Source: JAAYCI01 sp031548875 (GTDB lineage Bacteria > Bacillota > Clostridia > Oscillospirales > Ruminococcaceae). From it: a stretch of 32,303 bases of DNA. Below, piece after piece: positions 5,916 to 14,981 of the stretch. The first letter of the stretch is position 1; the number at the start of each line of letters is the position of its first letter. Made by a program: the position numbers and the translations under genes. The notes beneath the pieces are model-generated. The model did no database searches and was not told the origin of the DNA. It saw nothing but the letters and a program-made list of their open reading frames with translations. Where the stretch lies: positions 1-32,303 of the forward strand of contig JAVBQQ010000035.1 of NCBI GenBank assembly GCA_031548875.1. The letters are read 5' to 3'.

Positions 5916-8015
5916 ATGTCAACGCTAGTCATTGTAGAATCGCCCGCGAAGGCGAAAACCATCCGCAAATACCTGGGGCCCGGCTACGAGGTGGCCGCCT
6001 CGATGGGCCACGTGCGCGACCTGCCCGCCAGCCAGCTGGGCATCGACGTGGAGCACGAGTTCCAGCCTAAATATATCAACATCAAGGGCAAGGAAAAGCT
6101 GATCCGTGAGCTGAAGAGCCTTGCCAAGGAGAGCGACCGTGTGCTACTGGCCACCGACCCGGATCGTGAGGGCGAGGCGATCAGCTGGCATCTGGCGAAT
6201 CTTTTGGGGCTGGACCTTGCCGACGAGAACCGCGTCACCTTTGGCGAGATCACCAAAAAGGGCGTGCAGGACGGCATGGAAAATCCCCGCACCATCGACA
6301 TCGACCTGTTCGACGCGCAGCAGGCCCGCCGCGTGCTGGACCGGCTGGTGGGGTACAAGCTGTCGCCCTTTTTGTGGCGCAAGGTGCGGCGCGGGCTTTC
6401 GGCCGGGCGGGTGCAGAGCGTGGCCGTACGCCTGATCGTGGACCGCGAGCGCGAGATAGAGGCGTTCGTGCCCGAGGAATACTGGAACATCGACGCCCAC
6501 CTGTTCACCGAGAAGAAGGCCGGCGACGCCGGGCGCTTCGTGGCCCGGCTGCACGCGGGCGCCGACGGTAAAAAGCTGGAGGTGAAGACTGGCGAGCATG
6601 CGGACGCAATCACCGCGTCTCTGGAAGGAAAGCCCTACTCGGTGCACGCCATCACCCGCGGCAAGCGCAAGCGCAGCCCGGCGCCGCCCTTCATCACCTC
6701 CACGCTGCAGCAGGAGGCCAGCCGCCGCTTCGGCTTCACCGGCACGCGCACCATGCGCGCCGCCCAAACACTGTATGAAGGTGTGGAGATCGAGGGACAG
6801 GGCGTCACCGGTCTCATCACCTACATGCGTACAGACTCATTGCGCCTGTCGGACGAGGCGGTGGCCGAGGCAAAAGAGTACATCACTTCCACCTACGGCA
6901 AGAAATACGCCTACAACGGCAAACGTACCTACAAGCGAAAGAGCGCCACCGCCGCGCAGGATGCCCACGAGGCCATCCGTCCCACCAATGCGGCGATCAC
7001 GCCGGATGAGGCGGAGAAGAACCTCTCGGGCGACGCGGCAAAGCTCTACCGCCTCATCTGGAGCCGCTTCATCGCCAGCCAGATGAGCGACTGCGAGATG
7101 GACACCGTGTCGGCGGATATCGCCGCCGGCGACTATCTCTTCCGTGCCAGCGGCTTCACGGTCACCTTCACCGGTTTCACTGCGCTGTACGAGGAGGCGT
7201 CGGACGACGCCGAGAAGAAGGAGACCGCCCTGCCCCCGCTGGAGGAGGGCATGGAGCTTGGCCTTGAAAAGCTGCTGGCCGACCAGAAGTTCACCCAGCC
7301 GCCCCCCCGCTACACCGAGGCTGCGCTCATCCGTGCGCTGGAGGAGAACGGCATCGGCCGCCCGTCCACCTACGCGCCCATCATCACAACAGTGGTGGAC
7401 CGCGGCTACGTGGAGCGCGAGCAGAAAAAGCTGAAACCCACCGCCCTGGGCATCGTGGTGAACGACCTGCTTACCGAGCGGTTCCCCGACATCGTGGACG
7501 TGAAATTCTCGGCCGGCATGGAGGGGAACCTGGACAAGGTGGAGGACGGCAAGGCCGAGTGGGTGAAGACGGTAGGCGGCTTCTACCAGGGCTTTGCCAA
7601 GAGCCTGCAGGCCGCCGAGACGGACATGGAAGGCCAGCGGGTGAAGGTGCCGGAAGAAGTGACCGACGAGATCTGTGAAAAGTGCGGCCGCAACATGGTG
7701 GTGAAGACCGGGCGCTATGGCAAGTTCCTGGCCTGCCCCGGCTTCCCCGACTGCAAGAACACGAAGCAGATCGTGAAGGTGATGCCGGGCAGTTGCCCGC
7801 GCGACGGCGGCAAGCTGCTCATCCGGCAGTCGGGCAAGGGGCGCATCTTCTACGGCTGTGGCAACTATCCCGCCTGCGACTTCATGACCTGGGACGAACC
7901 CACCGCCGAGGTGTGCCCCCAGTGCGGCAGCACACTCTTCAAGAAGGGCGGCAAGAACGGCCAGCTGCTCTGCCACAAGGAAGGCTGCGGCTTCACAAAG
8001 CCGCTGGAAAAGTGA
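5916..8015 (+). CDS. topA: DNA topoisomerase I (type IA)
   Basis: Relaxes negatively supercoiled DNA by cutting one strand through a 5'-phosphotyrosine link. The 699-residue protein has an N-terminal Toprim domain (LVIVESPAKAKTIRKYLG at 4-21, acidic DPDREGE at 81-87), the active-site block ITYMRTDS with Tyr303, and the gate domain. The C-terminus carries three Cys4 zinc ribbons: CEKCGRN...CPGFPDC, CPRDGG...CGNYPAC and CPQCG...CHKEGC; the first Cys pair of the second ribbon is reduced to CPRDGG. Length and order are normal for Firmicutes TopA. The ATG follows GAGGTGCTGA, 55 bases after dprA. Its TGA overlaps the GTG of trmFO, so the two are translationally coupled. Confidence 0.97.
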   Translation: MSTLVIVESPAKAKTIRKYLGPGYEVAASMGHVRDLPASQLGIDVEHEFQPKYINIKGKEKLIRELKSLAKESDRVLLATDPDREGEAISWHLANLLGLDLADENRVTFGEITKKGVQDGMENPRTIDIDLFDAQQARRVLDRLVGYKLSPFLWRKVRRGLSAGRVQSVAVRLIVDREREIEAFVPEEYWNIDAHLFTEKKAGDAGRFVARLHAGADGKKLEVKTGEHADAITASLEGKPYSVHAITRGKRKRSPAPPFITSTLQQEASRRFGFTGTRTMRAAQTLYEGVEIEGQGVTGLITYMRTDSLRLSDEAVAEAKEYITSTYGKKYAYNGKRTYKRKSATAAQDAHEAIRPTNAAITPDEAEKNLSGDAAKLYRLIWSRFIASQMSDCEMDTVSADIAAGDYLFRASGFTVTFTGFTALYEEASDDAEKKETALPPLEEGMELGLEKLLADQKFTQPPPRYTEAALIRALEENGIGRPSTYAPIITTVVDRGYVEREQKKLKPTALGIVVNDLLTERFPDIVDVKFSAGMEGNLDKVEDGKAEWVKTVGGFYQGFAKSLQAAETDMEGQRVKVPEEVTDEICEKCGRNMVVKTGRYGKFLACPGFPDCKNTKQIVKVMPGSCPRDGGKLLIRQSGKGRIFYGCGNYPACDFMTWDEPTAEVCPQCGSTLFKKGGKNGQLLCHKEGCGFTKPLEK

Positions 8016-9436
8016 CCGTCTCGGTCGTAGGCGGGGGCCTTGCGGGCTGCGAGGCCGCGCTGTGGCTGGCGGCGCAGGGCGCGCATGTGCGCCTGTACGA
8101 GCAGAAGCCGCGCCACTTTTCGCCCGCCCACCACAGCGAAACGCTGGCCGAACTGGTCTGCTCCAACTCCTTTAAGGCCGAGCGCGAGGACTCGGCCGGG
8201 GGGCTGCTGAAGGCGGAGATGCGCCTGTTGGGCAGCCAGCTGCTGCCCGTGGCCGACGCCTGCCGTGTGCCTGCCGGCGGCGCGCTGGCCGTGGACCGGG
8301 ACTGCTTTTCCGCCGCGGTGACCGCGTTGGTGGAGCAGGAGCCCAATATCGAGCTTGCGCGCGCCGAGGTGCGGGAGCTGACCCCACTGCTGGCCAAAGG
8401 CCCCGTGCTGGTTGCCAGCGGGCCGCTTACCGAGGGGGCGCTCGCGGCGGATATCGCGGCGCGGTGTGAAGCGGCGCTGGATGCCTCGACGGGCGGGAGC
8501 GGCGGAAGCAGTTCCGCCTTTGACAGAACAGGGGATGCAAAATCGGACCAAAAGGGAACCTCCTCTGCCCTGTTGAGTTTTTACGACGCCGCGGCGCCCA
8601 TCGTCACGGCCGATTCGCTGGACATGGATCGCGTCTTTGCCGCCTCCCGCTACGGGCGGGGGGAGGACGACTACCTCAACTGCCCGTTTGACAAGCCCGG
8701 CTACGAGGCGTTCCACGAGGCTCTTTTGGCGGCGGAAACGGCGCCGTTGCACGCGTTCGACGGCGATCTTGCCGTGTACGAGGGTTGCATGCCGGTGGAG
8801 GTGATGGCCCGCCGCGGGGCGGATACGCTGCGCTATGGGCCGTTGCGGCCGGTGGGCCTGCGCGACCCCCGCACCGGCCACCGCCCCTGGGCGTGCGTGC
8901 AGCTGCGGAGGGAGAACGAAGCCGCCACACTGTACAACCTTGTCGGCTTCCAGACGAACATCAAGTTTTCGGAGCAGCAGCGGGTGTTCTCGATGATACC
9001 GGGGCTGGAGCATGCCGAATTTGTGCGCTATGGCGTGATGCACCGCAATACCTTTCTGAATGCGCCCCGCCTGCTGGAGCCGGGCTTCTGCCTGAAAGGC
9101 GGAGATGCGCTCTATTTTGCGGGGCAGATCACCGGTTTTGAGGGCTATATGGAGAGCGCGGCCTGCGGCCTGTTGGCCGCGCGCGCCCTGTGGAAACAGG
9201 CGGCGCCGGCCTCCGCACGGTGGGCCCCGCCCCCGGCGGAGACGATGTGCGGCGCGCTGTCTGCCTATATCGCGGCGCCCAACAAGGATTTCCAGCCCAT
9301 GGGGGCCAACATGGGCCTGCTGCCGCCGCTGGCAGAACCCGTGAAGGGTAAGCGAGAGCGCTACGCCGCGCTTGCGCACCGCTCGCTGGGCATTTTGAGG
9401 GAATATCTGGATACCGGCGCAGCGGGTGGGATATGA
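8012..9436 (+). CDS. trmFO: tRNA (uracil-5-)-methyltransferase TrmFO, folate/FAD-dependent
   Basis: Makes ribothymidine at position 54 of the tRNA T-loop using methylenetetrahydrofolate and FAD. The 474-residue protein begins with the FAD dinucleotide fold VSVVGGGLAGCEAALWLA and continues with SETLAELVCSNSFKAE, FYDAAAPIV, NCPFDKPGYEAF, FQTNIKFSEQQRVF and the C-terminal FAGQITGFEGYMESAACGLLAA, all typical. The start is the GTG at 8012, which overlaps the topA stop as GTGA; no strong ribosome binding site is seen, so coupling probably supplies initiation. It is slightly longer than the usual 435-460 because of a 25-30 residue Gly/Ser/Asp-rich insertion just before FYDAAAPIV, encoded around 8485-8570 and containing copy 2 of the palindromic repeat. 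Confidence 0.95.
   Translation: MTVSVVGGGLAGCEAALWLAAQGAHVRLYEQKPRHFSPAHHSETLAELVCSNSFKAEREDSAGGLLKAEMRLLGSQLLPVADACRVPAGGALAVDRDCFSAAVTALVEQEPNIELARAEVRELTPLLAKGPVLVASGPLTEGALAADIAARCEAALDASTGGSGGSSSAFDRTGDAKSDQKGTSSALLSFYDAAAPIVTADSLDMDRVFAASRYGRGEDDYLNCPFDKPGYEAFHEALLAAETAPLHAFDGDLAVYEGCMPVEVMARRGADTLRYGPLRPVGLRDPRTGHRPWACVQLRRENEAATLYNLVGFQTNIKFSEQQRVFSMIPGLEHAEFVRYGVMHRNTFLNAPRLLEPGFCLKGGDALYFAGQITGFEGYMESAACGLLAARALWKQAAPASARWAPPPAETMCGALSAYIAAPNKDFQPMGANMGLLPPLAEPVKGKRERYAALAHRSLGILREYLDTGAAGGI
8497..8535 (+). repeat. In-frame palindromic repeat, copy 2 (in trmFO)
   Basis: GAGCGGCGG followed 3 bases later by CAGTTCCGCC (8509-8518) and the partly degraded right arm AGAACAG (8525-8531). 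The 23-base core matches copy 1 at 19 of 23 positions, with the left arm identical. It is read in the same frame as copy 1 (SGGSSSAFDRTGD) and lies in an insertion specific to this TrmFO. Confidence 0.6.
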
Positions 9437-9446
9437 GCCTGGTGGT

Positions 9447-9476
9447 TCTCATACCATGGCGTCGCGTTGTATGAGA
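9447..9476. repeat. Inverted repeat in the trmFO-plsX gap
   Basis: Perfect 8-bp arms TCTCATAC (9447-9454) and GTATGAGA (9469-9476) with a 14-base loop, followed by an A-rich stretch without a T-run. It lies just after trmFO and about 90 bases before plsX. It could be an operator or an RNA hairpin; it does not match the FapR site known upstream of plsX in Bacillus. I see no convincing promoter boxes in the remaining gap. Confidence 0.45.
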
Positions 9477-9567
9477 TACGAAATAATACAAAACAAGAAA
9501 AACGAGAGCTATATTACAAAATGCAAATATGCGGCCGTTCGCGACCCCGACAAGGAGGCAAACTCTT

Positions 9568-10602
9568 ATGAATATCCTGATTGACGCCATGGGCGGCGAC
9601 CTCGCCCCGCTGGCACCGCTGCAGGGTGCGGCGCAGGCCGTGCAGGAATTTGGCGTGAACGTGACGGCCATCGGCCACCGCGAGAAGATGGCTGTGGCCA
9701 TCCGCGAAGCCGGCGTCCCCATGGAGGGTATCACGCTGGTGCACGCGCCCGATGAGATTGGCATGGACGAGGACGCGACGGACATCCTGCGCAAAAAGCC
9801 GGAGTCCAGCATGGCCATGGCCATGAAGATGCTGGCCGAGGGCGAGGGGGACGCGCTTGTCTCGGCGGGCTCCACCGGGGCGCTGCTAGTGGGCGCCACC
9901 CTGATCGTGGGCCGCATCCGGGGCATCAAGCGGGCGGCGCTGGCCACCATGATGCCCGGCGGCAGGAAACCATGGCTGCTGGTGGACTGTGGCGCCAATG
10001 TGGAGTGCCGGCCGGAAATGCTGCTGCAGTTTGCGGCCATGGGCTCTGCCTATCAGGAGAAGGTGATAGGCGTGGACAGCCCCACCGTGGCACTTGCCAA
10101 CAACGGCGCCGAGGAGACGAAGGGCACCGAGCTGCAGCTGGCGGCCTTCCCGCTACTGCAAAACAGCGGCCTGCACTTTGTGGGCAATATCGAGGCGCGG
10201 GACATCCCCCAGGGCGACGCCGACGTGGTGGTGTGCGACGGTTTCACCGGCAACATCATCCTGAAGCTTACCGAGGGTGTGGCCAAGGTGTTTTCGGGCA
10301 TGATCAAAAAGATGTTCTACTCCAACATCAAGACCAAGCTGGCCGGCGCCGCATTGAAGGGTGAACTGGACGAATTCAAGCGAAGCTTCGACTATACCGA
10401 ATACGGCGGCGCGCCGCTCTTGGGCATCCAGAAGCCGGTCATCAAGGCGCACGGCTCGTCCGACCCGAAGGCCATCAAGAACGCCATACGCCAGGCGGCC
10501 ATGTGCGCCGAAAAGGACGTGGCGGGCTCCATCGCCGGCTGGCTGGCCCAGCACAAGGCCGCGACCAAGGCCAAAACCGCCGAAAGTGGGGAGGACGCAT
10601 GA
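9568..10602 (+). CDS. plsX: Phosphate acyltransferase PlsX
   Basis: Converts acyl-ACP and phosphate to acyl-phosphate, the donor for PlsY in the first step of phospholipid synthesis; a peripheral membrane enzyme. The 344-residue protein starts MNILIDAMGGDLAP and has the typical SAGSTGALLVGATLIVGRI, RAALATMMPG, DCGANVECRPEML, NNGAEETKG and CDGFTGNIILKL blocks. The ATG at 9568 follows AAGGAGG (9552-9558). It ends ...GEDA with its TGA overlapping the ATG of rnc. In most Firmicutes acpP lies between plsX and rnc; here it is absent. Confidence 0.97.
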   Translation: MNILIDAMGGDLAPLAPLQGAAQAVQEFGVNVTAIGHREKMAVAIREAGVPMEGITLVHAPDEIGMDEDATDILRKKPESSMAMAMKMLAEGEGDALVSAGSTGALLVGATLIVGRIRGIKRAALATMMPGGRKPWLLVDCGANVECRPEMLLQFAAMGSAYQEKVIGVDSPTVALANNGAEETKGTELQLAAFPLLQNSGLHFVGNIEARDIPQGDADVVVCDGFTGNIILKLTEGVAKVFSGMIKKMFYSNIKTKLAGAALKGELDEFKRSFDYTEYGGAPLLGIQKPVIKAHGSSDPKAIKNAIRQAAMCAEKDVAGSIAGWLAQHKAATKAKTAESGEDA

Positions 10603-11273
10603 CCCACGAGCTGGAAGAGGCCATCGGCTATGCGTTTGCGGACAAAGCCCTGCTGGAGCAGGCGCTGGTGCATTCGTCCCACGCCAACGAAAAAAAGCGG
10701 GTGCAGAGCAACGAACGCCTGGAATTTTTGGGCGATTCGGTGCTCTCCATCGTAGTGGCCGATTACCTGTACCACCAGGCGCCTCCGCTGCCCGAGGGCG
10801 AACTGACCCGCAAGCGCGCGGCCCTTGTGTGCGAGCCGGCACTGAGCGAATTTGCTGCGCAGATCGGCCTTGGGCGGCACCTGAAGCTGGGCCGGGGCGA
10901 GGAGATGAGCGGCGGCCGCGGGCGGGCCAGTATCTTGAGCGACGCATTCGAGGCGCTCATCGCGGCCATCTATCTGGACGGCGGCCTGGAGGCGGCGCGG
11001 GCGTTCATCCTGCCCTTTGTGCAAAACGGCGCCGGCGCGGGCGAAGACTACAAGACCCGCCTGCAAGAGGTGGTGCAGCAGAACCCCGAAGAGCAGGTGC
11101 GCTACCGCGTGGCCGAAGAGAGCGGCCCCGACCACGACAAGCAGTTCACCGTGGAGGTGTACATCAACACAAATTGTGTGGGCCGCGGTCGGGGGCACAG
11201 CAAAAAAGTGGCCGAGCAGCAGGCCGCGTGCGAGGCGCTGGTGCTGCTGGGGCTGGAAGAAGAAGCAAAGTAA
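10599..11273 (+). CDS. rnc: Ribonuclease III
   Basis: Cuts double-stranded RNA, including rRNA precursors. The 224-residue protein has the catalytic signature NERLEFLGDSVL at 38-49 (acidic E42, D46 region), the second acidic block with D115 and E118 in SDAFEALIAAIYLDGG, and a C-terminal double-stranded RNA-binding domain (from DYKTRLQEVVQQ to HSKKVAEQQAACEAL). Its ATG overlaps the plsX stop as ATGA with GGGGAGG just upstream, so translation is coupled. It lies 24 bases before smc, the usual Firmicutes order. Confidence 0.97.
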   Translation: MTHELEEAIGYAFADKALLEQALVHSSHANEKKRVQSNERLEFLGDSVLSIVVADYLYHQAPPLPEGELTRKRAALVCEPALSEFAAQIGLGRHLKLGRGEEMSGGRGRASILSDAFEALIAAIYLDGGLEAARAFILPFVQNGAGAGEDYKTRLQEVVQQNPEEQVRYRVAEESGPDHDKQFTVEVYINTNCVGRGRGHSKKVAEQQAACEALVLLGLEEEAK

Positions 11274-11297
11274 CACACAGGTGAGGAAGATATCCGA

Positions 11298-14200
11298 ATG
11301 TACTTAAAGGCGCTTGAGATACAGGGCTTCAAAAGCTTTCCCGACCGCACCCGCATCTCCTTCGAGCAGGGGATCACGGCGGTGGTGGGCCCCAACGGCA
11401 GCGGTAAGAGCAATATCTCCGACGCCGTGCGCTGGGTACTGGGCGAAACGAGCCCCAAACAGCTGCGCGGCGGCGGCCGCATGGAGAACGTCATCTTCGG
11501 AGGTACCGAGGGGCGGGGCGCCATGGGCTACAGCTCGGTGCAGTTGGTGGTGGACAACAGCGACCGCCGTTTTGACGTGGATGCGGACGAGGTGACCATC
11601 GGGCGCAAGTACTACCGCAGCGGCGAGAGTGAAGACAGCATAAACGGGCAGAGCGTGCGCCTGAAAGACGTGTACGAGCTGCTGCTGGACACCGGCCTTG
11701 GCCGGGATGGCTACTCGATTAGCGGGCAGGGGCGCATCGCCGAGATCGTGGGCGCCAAAAGCGGCGAACGACGCGAGATCTTTGAGGAGGCCAGCGGCAT
11801 CGCCCGCTTCCGTTACCGCAAGAACGAGGCCGAGCGACGGCTGGCTGCCGCCGAGGAGAACCTCATCCGCCTGCGGGATATCCTGGCCGAGCTGGAGGGC
11901 CGGGTGGGCCCGCTGGAAAAGGAGAGCGCGAAGGCAAAGCAGTTTTTGGAACTTTCGGCCGAAAAGAAGTCGCTGGAAGTGACGCTGTGGGTGGATACCG
12001 TTCGCCGCACCCGTGAGGAGCTGCGCGGCCAGCAACGCAAGATCGAGACCGCCGAGGCGGACTATGCTGAAAAAGAGCGCGAGATCGACGCCATCGATGC
12101 GGAGACGGCGGACATCCGAGGCGAGATCGCAAACCTGACCATCGAGCGGGACGGGGCCAGCGCCCGTATACGCGCGCTGCAGGAGGAGATCGGCGGCAGC
12201 GACGCGCGGGTGGCCGTCCTGCGCAACGACATCGACCACAACCTGGAGACAATCGAGGCGCTGTCGGCCGAGATCCTGCAGAGCGGCGAGACGGCGGGCG
12301 AGATATCGGCCGATATAGAGCGGCACAACGAACAGATAGAGACGAGCGAGGCCGCACTGGCCGCCGTGGAGGGTTCCATAGCCGGGCTGGAACAGCGGCT
12401 GGCCGACATTCAGGCGCAGAGCCTCGCCACCGGCGAAAAGCGGGGCAAATTGCAAGCCGCCCTCGCCGAACTGACCGACCGCGCCACCGCCCTCAAGGTG
12501 AGCGAGGCAAGCGCCGAGTCCTCGGCCGCGTCGGCAGAGGCGCGCATGGGCGACGTGAAAGGTCGCCTGGCCGCCGCCGAGGGGGAGCGCGCCACCCTGA
12601 GCGAGGAAAAACAGGACACCGAGGCGCTGCTGGGCGACGCCGCCGAGCGCAGCCAGCGGTTGGAGAACATCAAGACCGGCCTTGACATGAAGCTGGCCAC
12701 CCGGCAAAAGGCCCTGGGCGATGCCGAGGAGGCCGAGCGCGCCATCGCCCGCGAGATGGAGAACGCCAGCCAGCGTGTGCATGTGCTGCGCGACCTGGAA
12801 CGCAGCCTGGACGGCTTCCAATCGAGTGTCAAGAGCGTCATCAAAGCCGGGCGCGAGGGCAAGCTGCGGGGCATCATCGGCCCGGTGTCCACCATCCTAT
12901 CGGTGCAGGCGGGGTACGAGGTGGCCATCGAGACGGCGCTGGGCTATGGCCTGCAGAACATCGTGGTGGATGGCGAAGCAAGCGCCAAGGCCGCCATGGC
13001 CTACCTGAAGCAGGCGGGCGCCGGGCGGGCCACCTTCCTGCCGCTGGACACCGTGAAGCCCTCCTCAATGGACAAGAAGCTGCCCGAAGGCGCCGTGAGC
13101 GCGCAGAGCCTTGTTTCGTATGACGGCAAATACGAGCACATCGTCTCGAACCTGCTGGCGCGCATCGTGGTGGTGGACGGCATCAACGACGCCTCCCGCA
13201 CCTCCCGCGCGCTGGACTACCGCAACCGCGTGGTCACCCGCGACGGGCAGGTCATCAACGCGGGCGGCTCGTTCACGGGCGGTTCGGTATCCCGCTCGGC
13301 GGGGCTGTTCAGCCGCAAGCAGGAGATCGAAGAATTGGAGGCCAAGTTGGCCGCCGTGGGCGACAAACAAAAGCAGGCCGCTGACGCCACGGCCAAGGTG
13401 CGCGCCGAGGTGGAGGCTCTCTCGGCCGAGATGCGCGCCACCGAGAGCGAGATCATCACCGCCGGGGGCGACAGGATACGCGCCGAAGCGGAGCTTTCGC
13501 GCATCGACGGCGCGCTGGAGACGGCGGCCGCCCACTGCGAGCAGCTGGCCCGCGAGAACGATGAGCTGGCCGAGAAATCGGCCGCGGCCGCCGCCGAGCG
13601 CAAGCTGGCCCAGAATGAACAGAACCGGCTGGTGGGGGAGATAGACGTCCTCTCCAGAGAGCTGGCCGGCATCACCGGCGCGGACGACGGATTTTTGGCC
13701 GACCGGGCGAATCTTTCCTCCGAGCTGGAGGAGCGGCGCATGTCCGCCCTTTCCCACCGGCACGACATCGAGCTGCACCGCCAGAGCATCGAGACGCTGC
13801 GCAGCCGCACCGGCGAAAGCGCCGCACGCCGGGATGCGATGGCCGCCAATATCGAAAAGCTACGCGCCCAGAACGCGGAGTACGAGGAAAAGATACTGGC
13901 CGTGGGCCGGGGTCTTGAGGACACCCGCGCCCAGATCATCGAACTGGAGCGCCAGATGGACGACCTGACGCAGAAACGCCTCGCAAAAGAGGGGACCATC
14001 ACCGGGCAGACGGCGCGCGAGCGCGCAGCTTCGGCCGAGAAGGAGACGCTGGGGCGCGAGATCGAGCGGCTGCGCGAGCAGATGAACACACTGGAAAGCC
14101 GCTACGACGCCACCATCAGCCAGTTGTGGGACGAATACGAGCTGGGCCTTTCGGAGGCGGAAAAGCTGTGTGTGGAGTTCACCTCCCCGGCCGATCTTTC

Positions 14201-14855
14201 CCGCCGGGTGAACGAGCTGCGTGCAAAGATACGCGCCCTGGGGAACGTGAACGTGGGGGCCATCGAGGAGTTTGAGGAGGTGGGCCAGCGGTACCGCTTC
14301 CTTTCGGGCCAGGTGCAGGACGTGGAGGGCAGCAAGGCGGAACTGGAGAAGATGATTGCCGAGCTGTGCGCCGAGATGACCGCGCTCTTTTCGGCCAGCT
14401 TCGACGAGATCAACAAGAACTTTGGCCGCATCTTCATCGAGCTGTTTGGCGGCGGGCGTGCCGCGCTCAGCCTGTCCGACCCGGAGGATCTGCTCGAGTC
14501 CGGCATCGATATCGAGGTGGCGCCGCCCGGCAAGATCATCAAAGACCTGTCCGCCCTTTCGGGCGGCGAGCAGGCGTTGGTGGCCATCTGCATCTATTTT
14601 GCCATCCTGGCGGTGAGCCCCTCGCCCTTCTGCGTGTTGGACGAGATCGAAGCGGCGCTGGACGACGTGAACGTCGTGCGGTTCGCGCAGTACCTGCGGC
14701 GTATCTCCGGCCATACGCAGTTCATCGTCATCACACACCGCCGCGGTACCATGGAGGAGGCGGACGTGCTGTACGGCGTGACCATGCAGGAGGACGGCGT
14801 GTCCAAGATGTTGCGGTTGAACGTGGCCGAGGTGGATGCGAGCATTGTGAGATAA
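11298..14855 (+). CDS. smc: Chromosome segregation protein SMC
   Basis: An ATPase that, as a dimer with ScpA and ScpB, extrudes and organises chromosomal DNA. The 1185-residue protein is full length. The N-terminal half-head has Walker A GPNGSGKSNISDAV (about 32-45). Two long coiled coils (about 170-500 and 680-1020) flank a hinge (about 515-660, GIIGPVSTILSVQAGYE to GSFTGGSV). The C-terminal half-head has the signature LSGGEQALVAICIYFAIL (from residue 1087) and Walker B FCVLDEIEAALDD. The signature has Gln-Ala-Leu-Val where many SMCs have Arg-Ala-Leu-Thr. The ATG follows GTGAGGAAGATATCCGA. The rnc-smc-ftsY order is conserved in Firmicutes. Confidence 0.97.
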   Translation: MYLKALEIQGFKSFPDRTRISFEQGITAVVGPNGSGKSNISDAVRWVLGETSPKQLRGGGRMENVIFGGTEGRGAMGYSSVQLVVDNSDRRFDVDADEVTIGRKYYRSGESEDSINGQSVRLKDVYELLLDTGLGRDGYSISGQGRIAEIVGAKSGERREIFEEASGIARFRYRKNEAERRLAAAEENLIRLRDILAELEGRVGPLEKESAKAKQFLELSAEKKSLEVTLWVDTVRRTREELRGQQRKIETAEADYAEKEREIDAIDAETADIRGEIANLTIERDGASARIRALQEEIGGSDARVAVLRNDIDHNLETIEALSAEILQSGETAGEISADIERHNEQIETSEAALAAVEGSIAGLEQRLADIQAQSLATGEKRGKLQAALAELTDRATALKVSEASAESSAASAEARMGDVKGRLAAAEGERATLSEEKQDTEALLGDAAERSQRLENIKTGLDMKLATRQKALGDAEEAERAIAREMENASQRVHVLRDLERSLDGFQSSVKSVIKAGREGKLRGIIGPVSTILSVQAGYEVAIETALGYGLQNIVVDGEASAKAAMAYLKQAGAGRATFLPLDTVKPSSMDKKLPEGAVSAQSLVSYDGKYEHIVSNLLARIVVVDGINDASRTSRALDYRNRVVTRDGQVINAGGSFTGGSVSRSAGLFSRKQEIEELEAKLAAVGDKQKQAADATAKVRAEVEALSAEMRATESEIITAGGDRIRAEAELSRIDGALETAAAHCEQLARENDELAEKSAAAAAERKLAQNEQNRLVGEIDVLSRELAGITGADDGFLADRANLSSELEERRMSALSHRHDIELHRQSIETLRSRTGESAARRDAMAANIEKLRAQNAEYEEKILAVGRGLEDTRAQIIELERQMDDLTQKRLAKEGTITGQTARERAASAEKETLGREIERLREQMNTLESRYDATISQLWDEYELGLSEAEKLCVEFTSPADLSRRVNELRAKIRALGNVNVGAIEEFEEVGQRYRFLSGQVQDVEGSKAELEKMIAELCAEMTALFSASFDEINKNFGRIFIELFGGGRAALSLSDPEDLLESGIDIEVAPPGKIIKDLSALSGGEQALVAICIYFAILAVSPSPFCVLDEIEAALDDVNVVRFAQYLRRISGHTQFIVITHRRGTMEEADVLYGVTMQEDGVSKMLRLNVAEVDASIVR

Positions 14856-14875
14856 AAATACGGGGTGTTTTTATC
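14851..14875. repeat. AT-rich inverted repeat over the smc stop codon
   Basis: Arms GATAAAAA (14851-14858) and TTTTTATC (14868-14875) with a 9-base loop; the smc TAA lies in the left arm. The T-rich right arm is part of the stem and no T-run follows, so it is at best a weak terminator. Confidence 0.4.
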
Positions 14876-14878
14876 TCC

Positions 14879-14947
14879 GCAAGGTGCGCAATGCACACCT
14901 TGCGTGGCGGGCGCGGCGTGAGTTTAAAAGCGCTGTGTGCACCTTGC
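14879..14947 (+). promoter_or_regulatory. Alternative hairpins in the smc-ftsY spacer
   Basis: GCAAGGTG (14879-14886) can pair with CACCTTGC at 14896-14903 to make a short 8-bp hairpin. Alternatively the longer GCAAGGTGCGCA (14879-14890) can pair with TGTGCACCTTGC (14936-14947), giving 12 pairs with one G-U. The two structures exclude each other. The spacer is 126 bases, long for this operon, and the ftsY ribosome binding site starts 25 bases further on. Confidence 0.4.
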
Positions 14948-14981
14948 CCCAACAAATATTGAATGCACAGTGGGAGAGAGC

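Noticed and set aside
3761..5968. A 735-codon open frame on the minus strand
   Set aside because: It is exactly antisense to dprA, which has clear domain motifs; such frames arise from GC-rich codon use. The translation is His/Arg/Gly rich and resembles no family, and it has no ribosome binding site.
9437..9567. FapR operator upstream of plsX
   Set aside because: The TTAGTACC-type palindrome bound by FapR is not present; the inverted repeat found has a different sequence and a 14-base loop.
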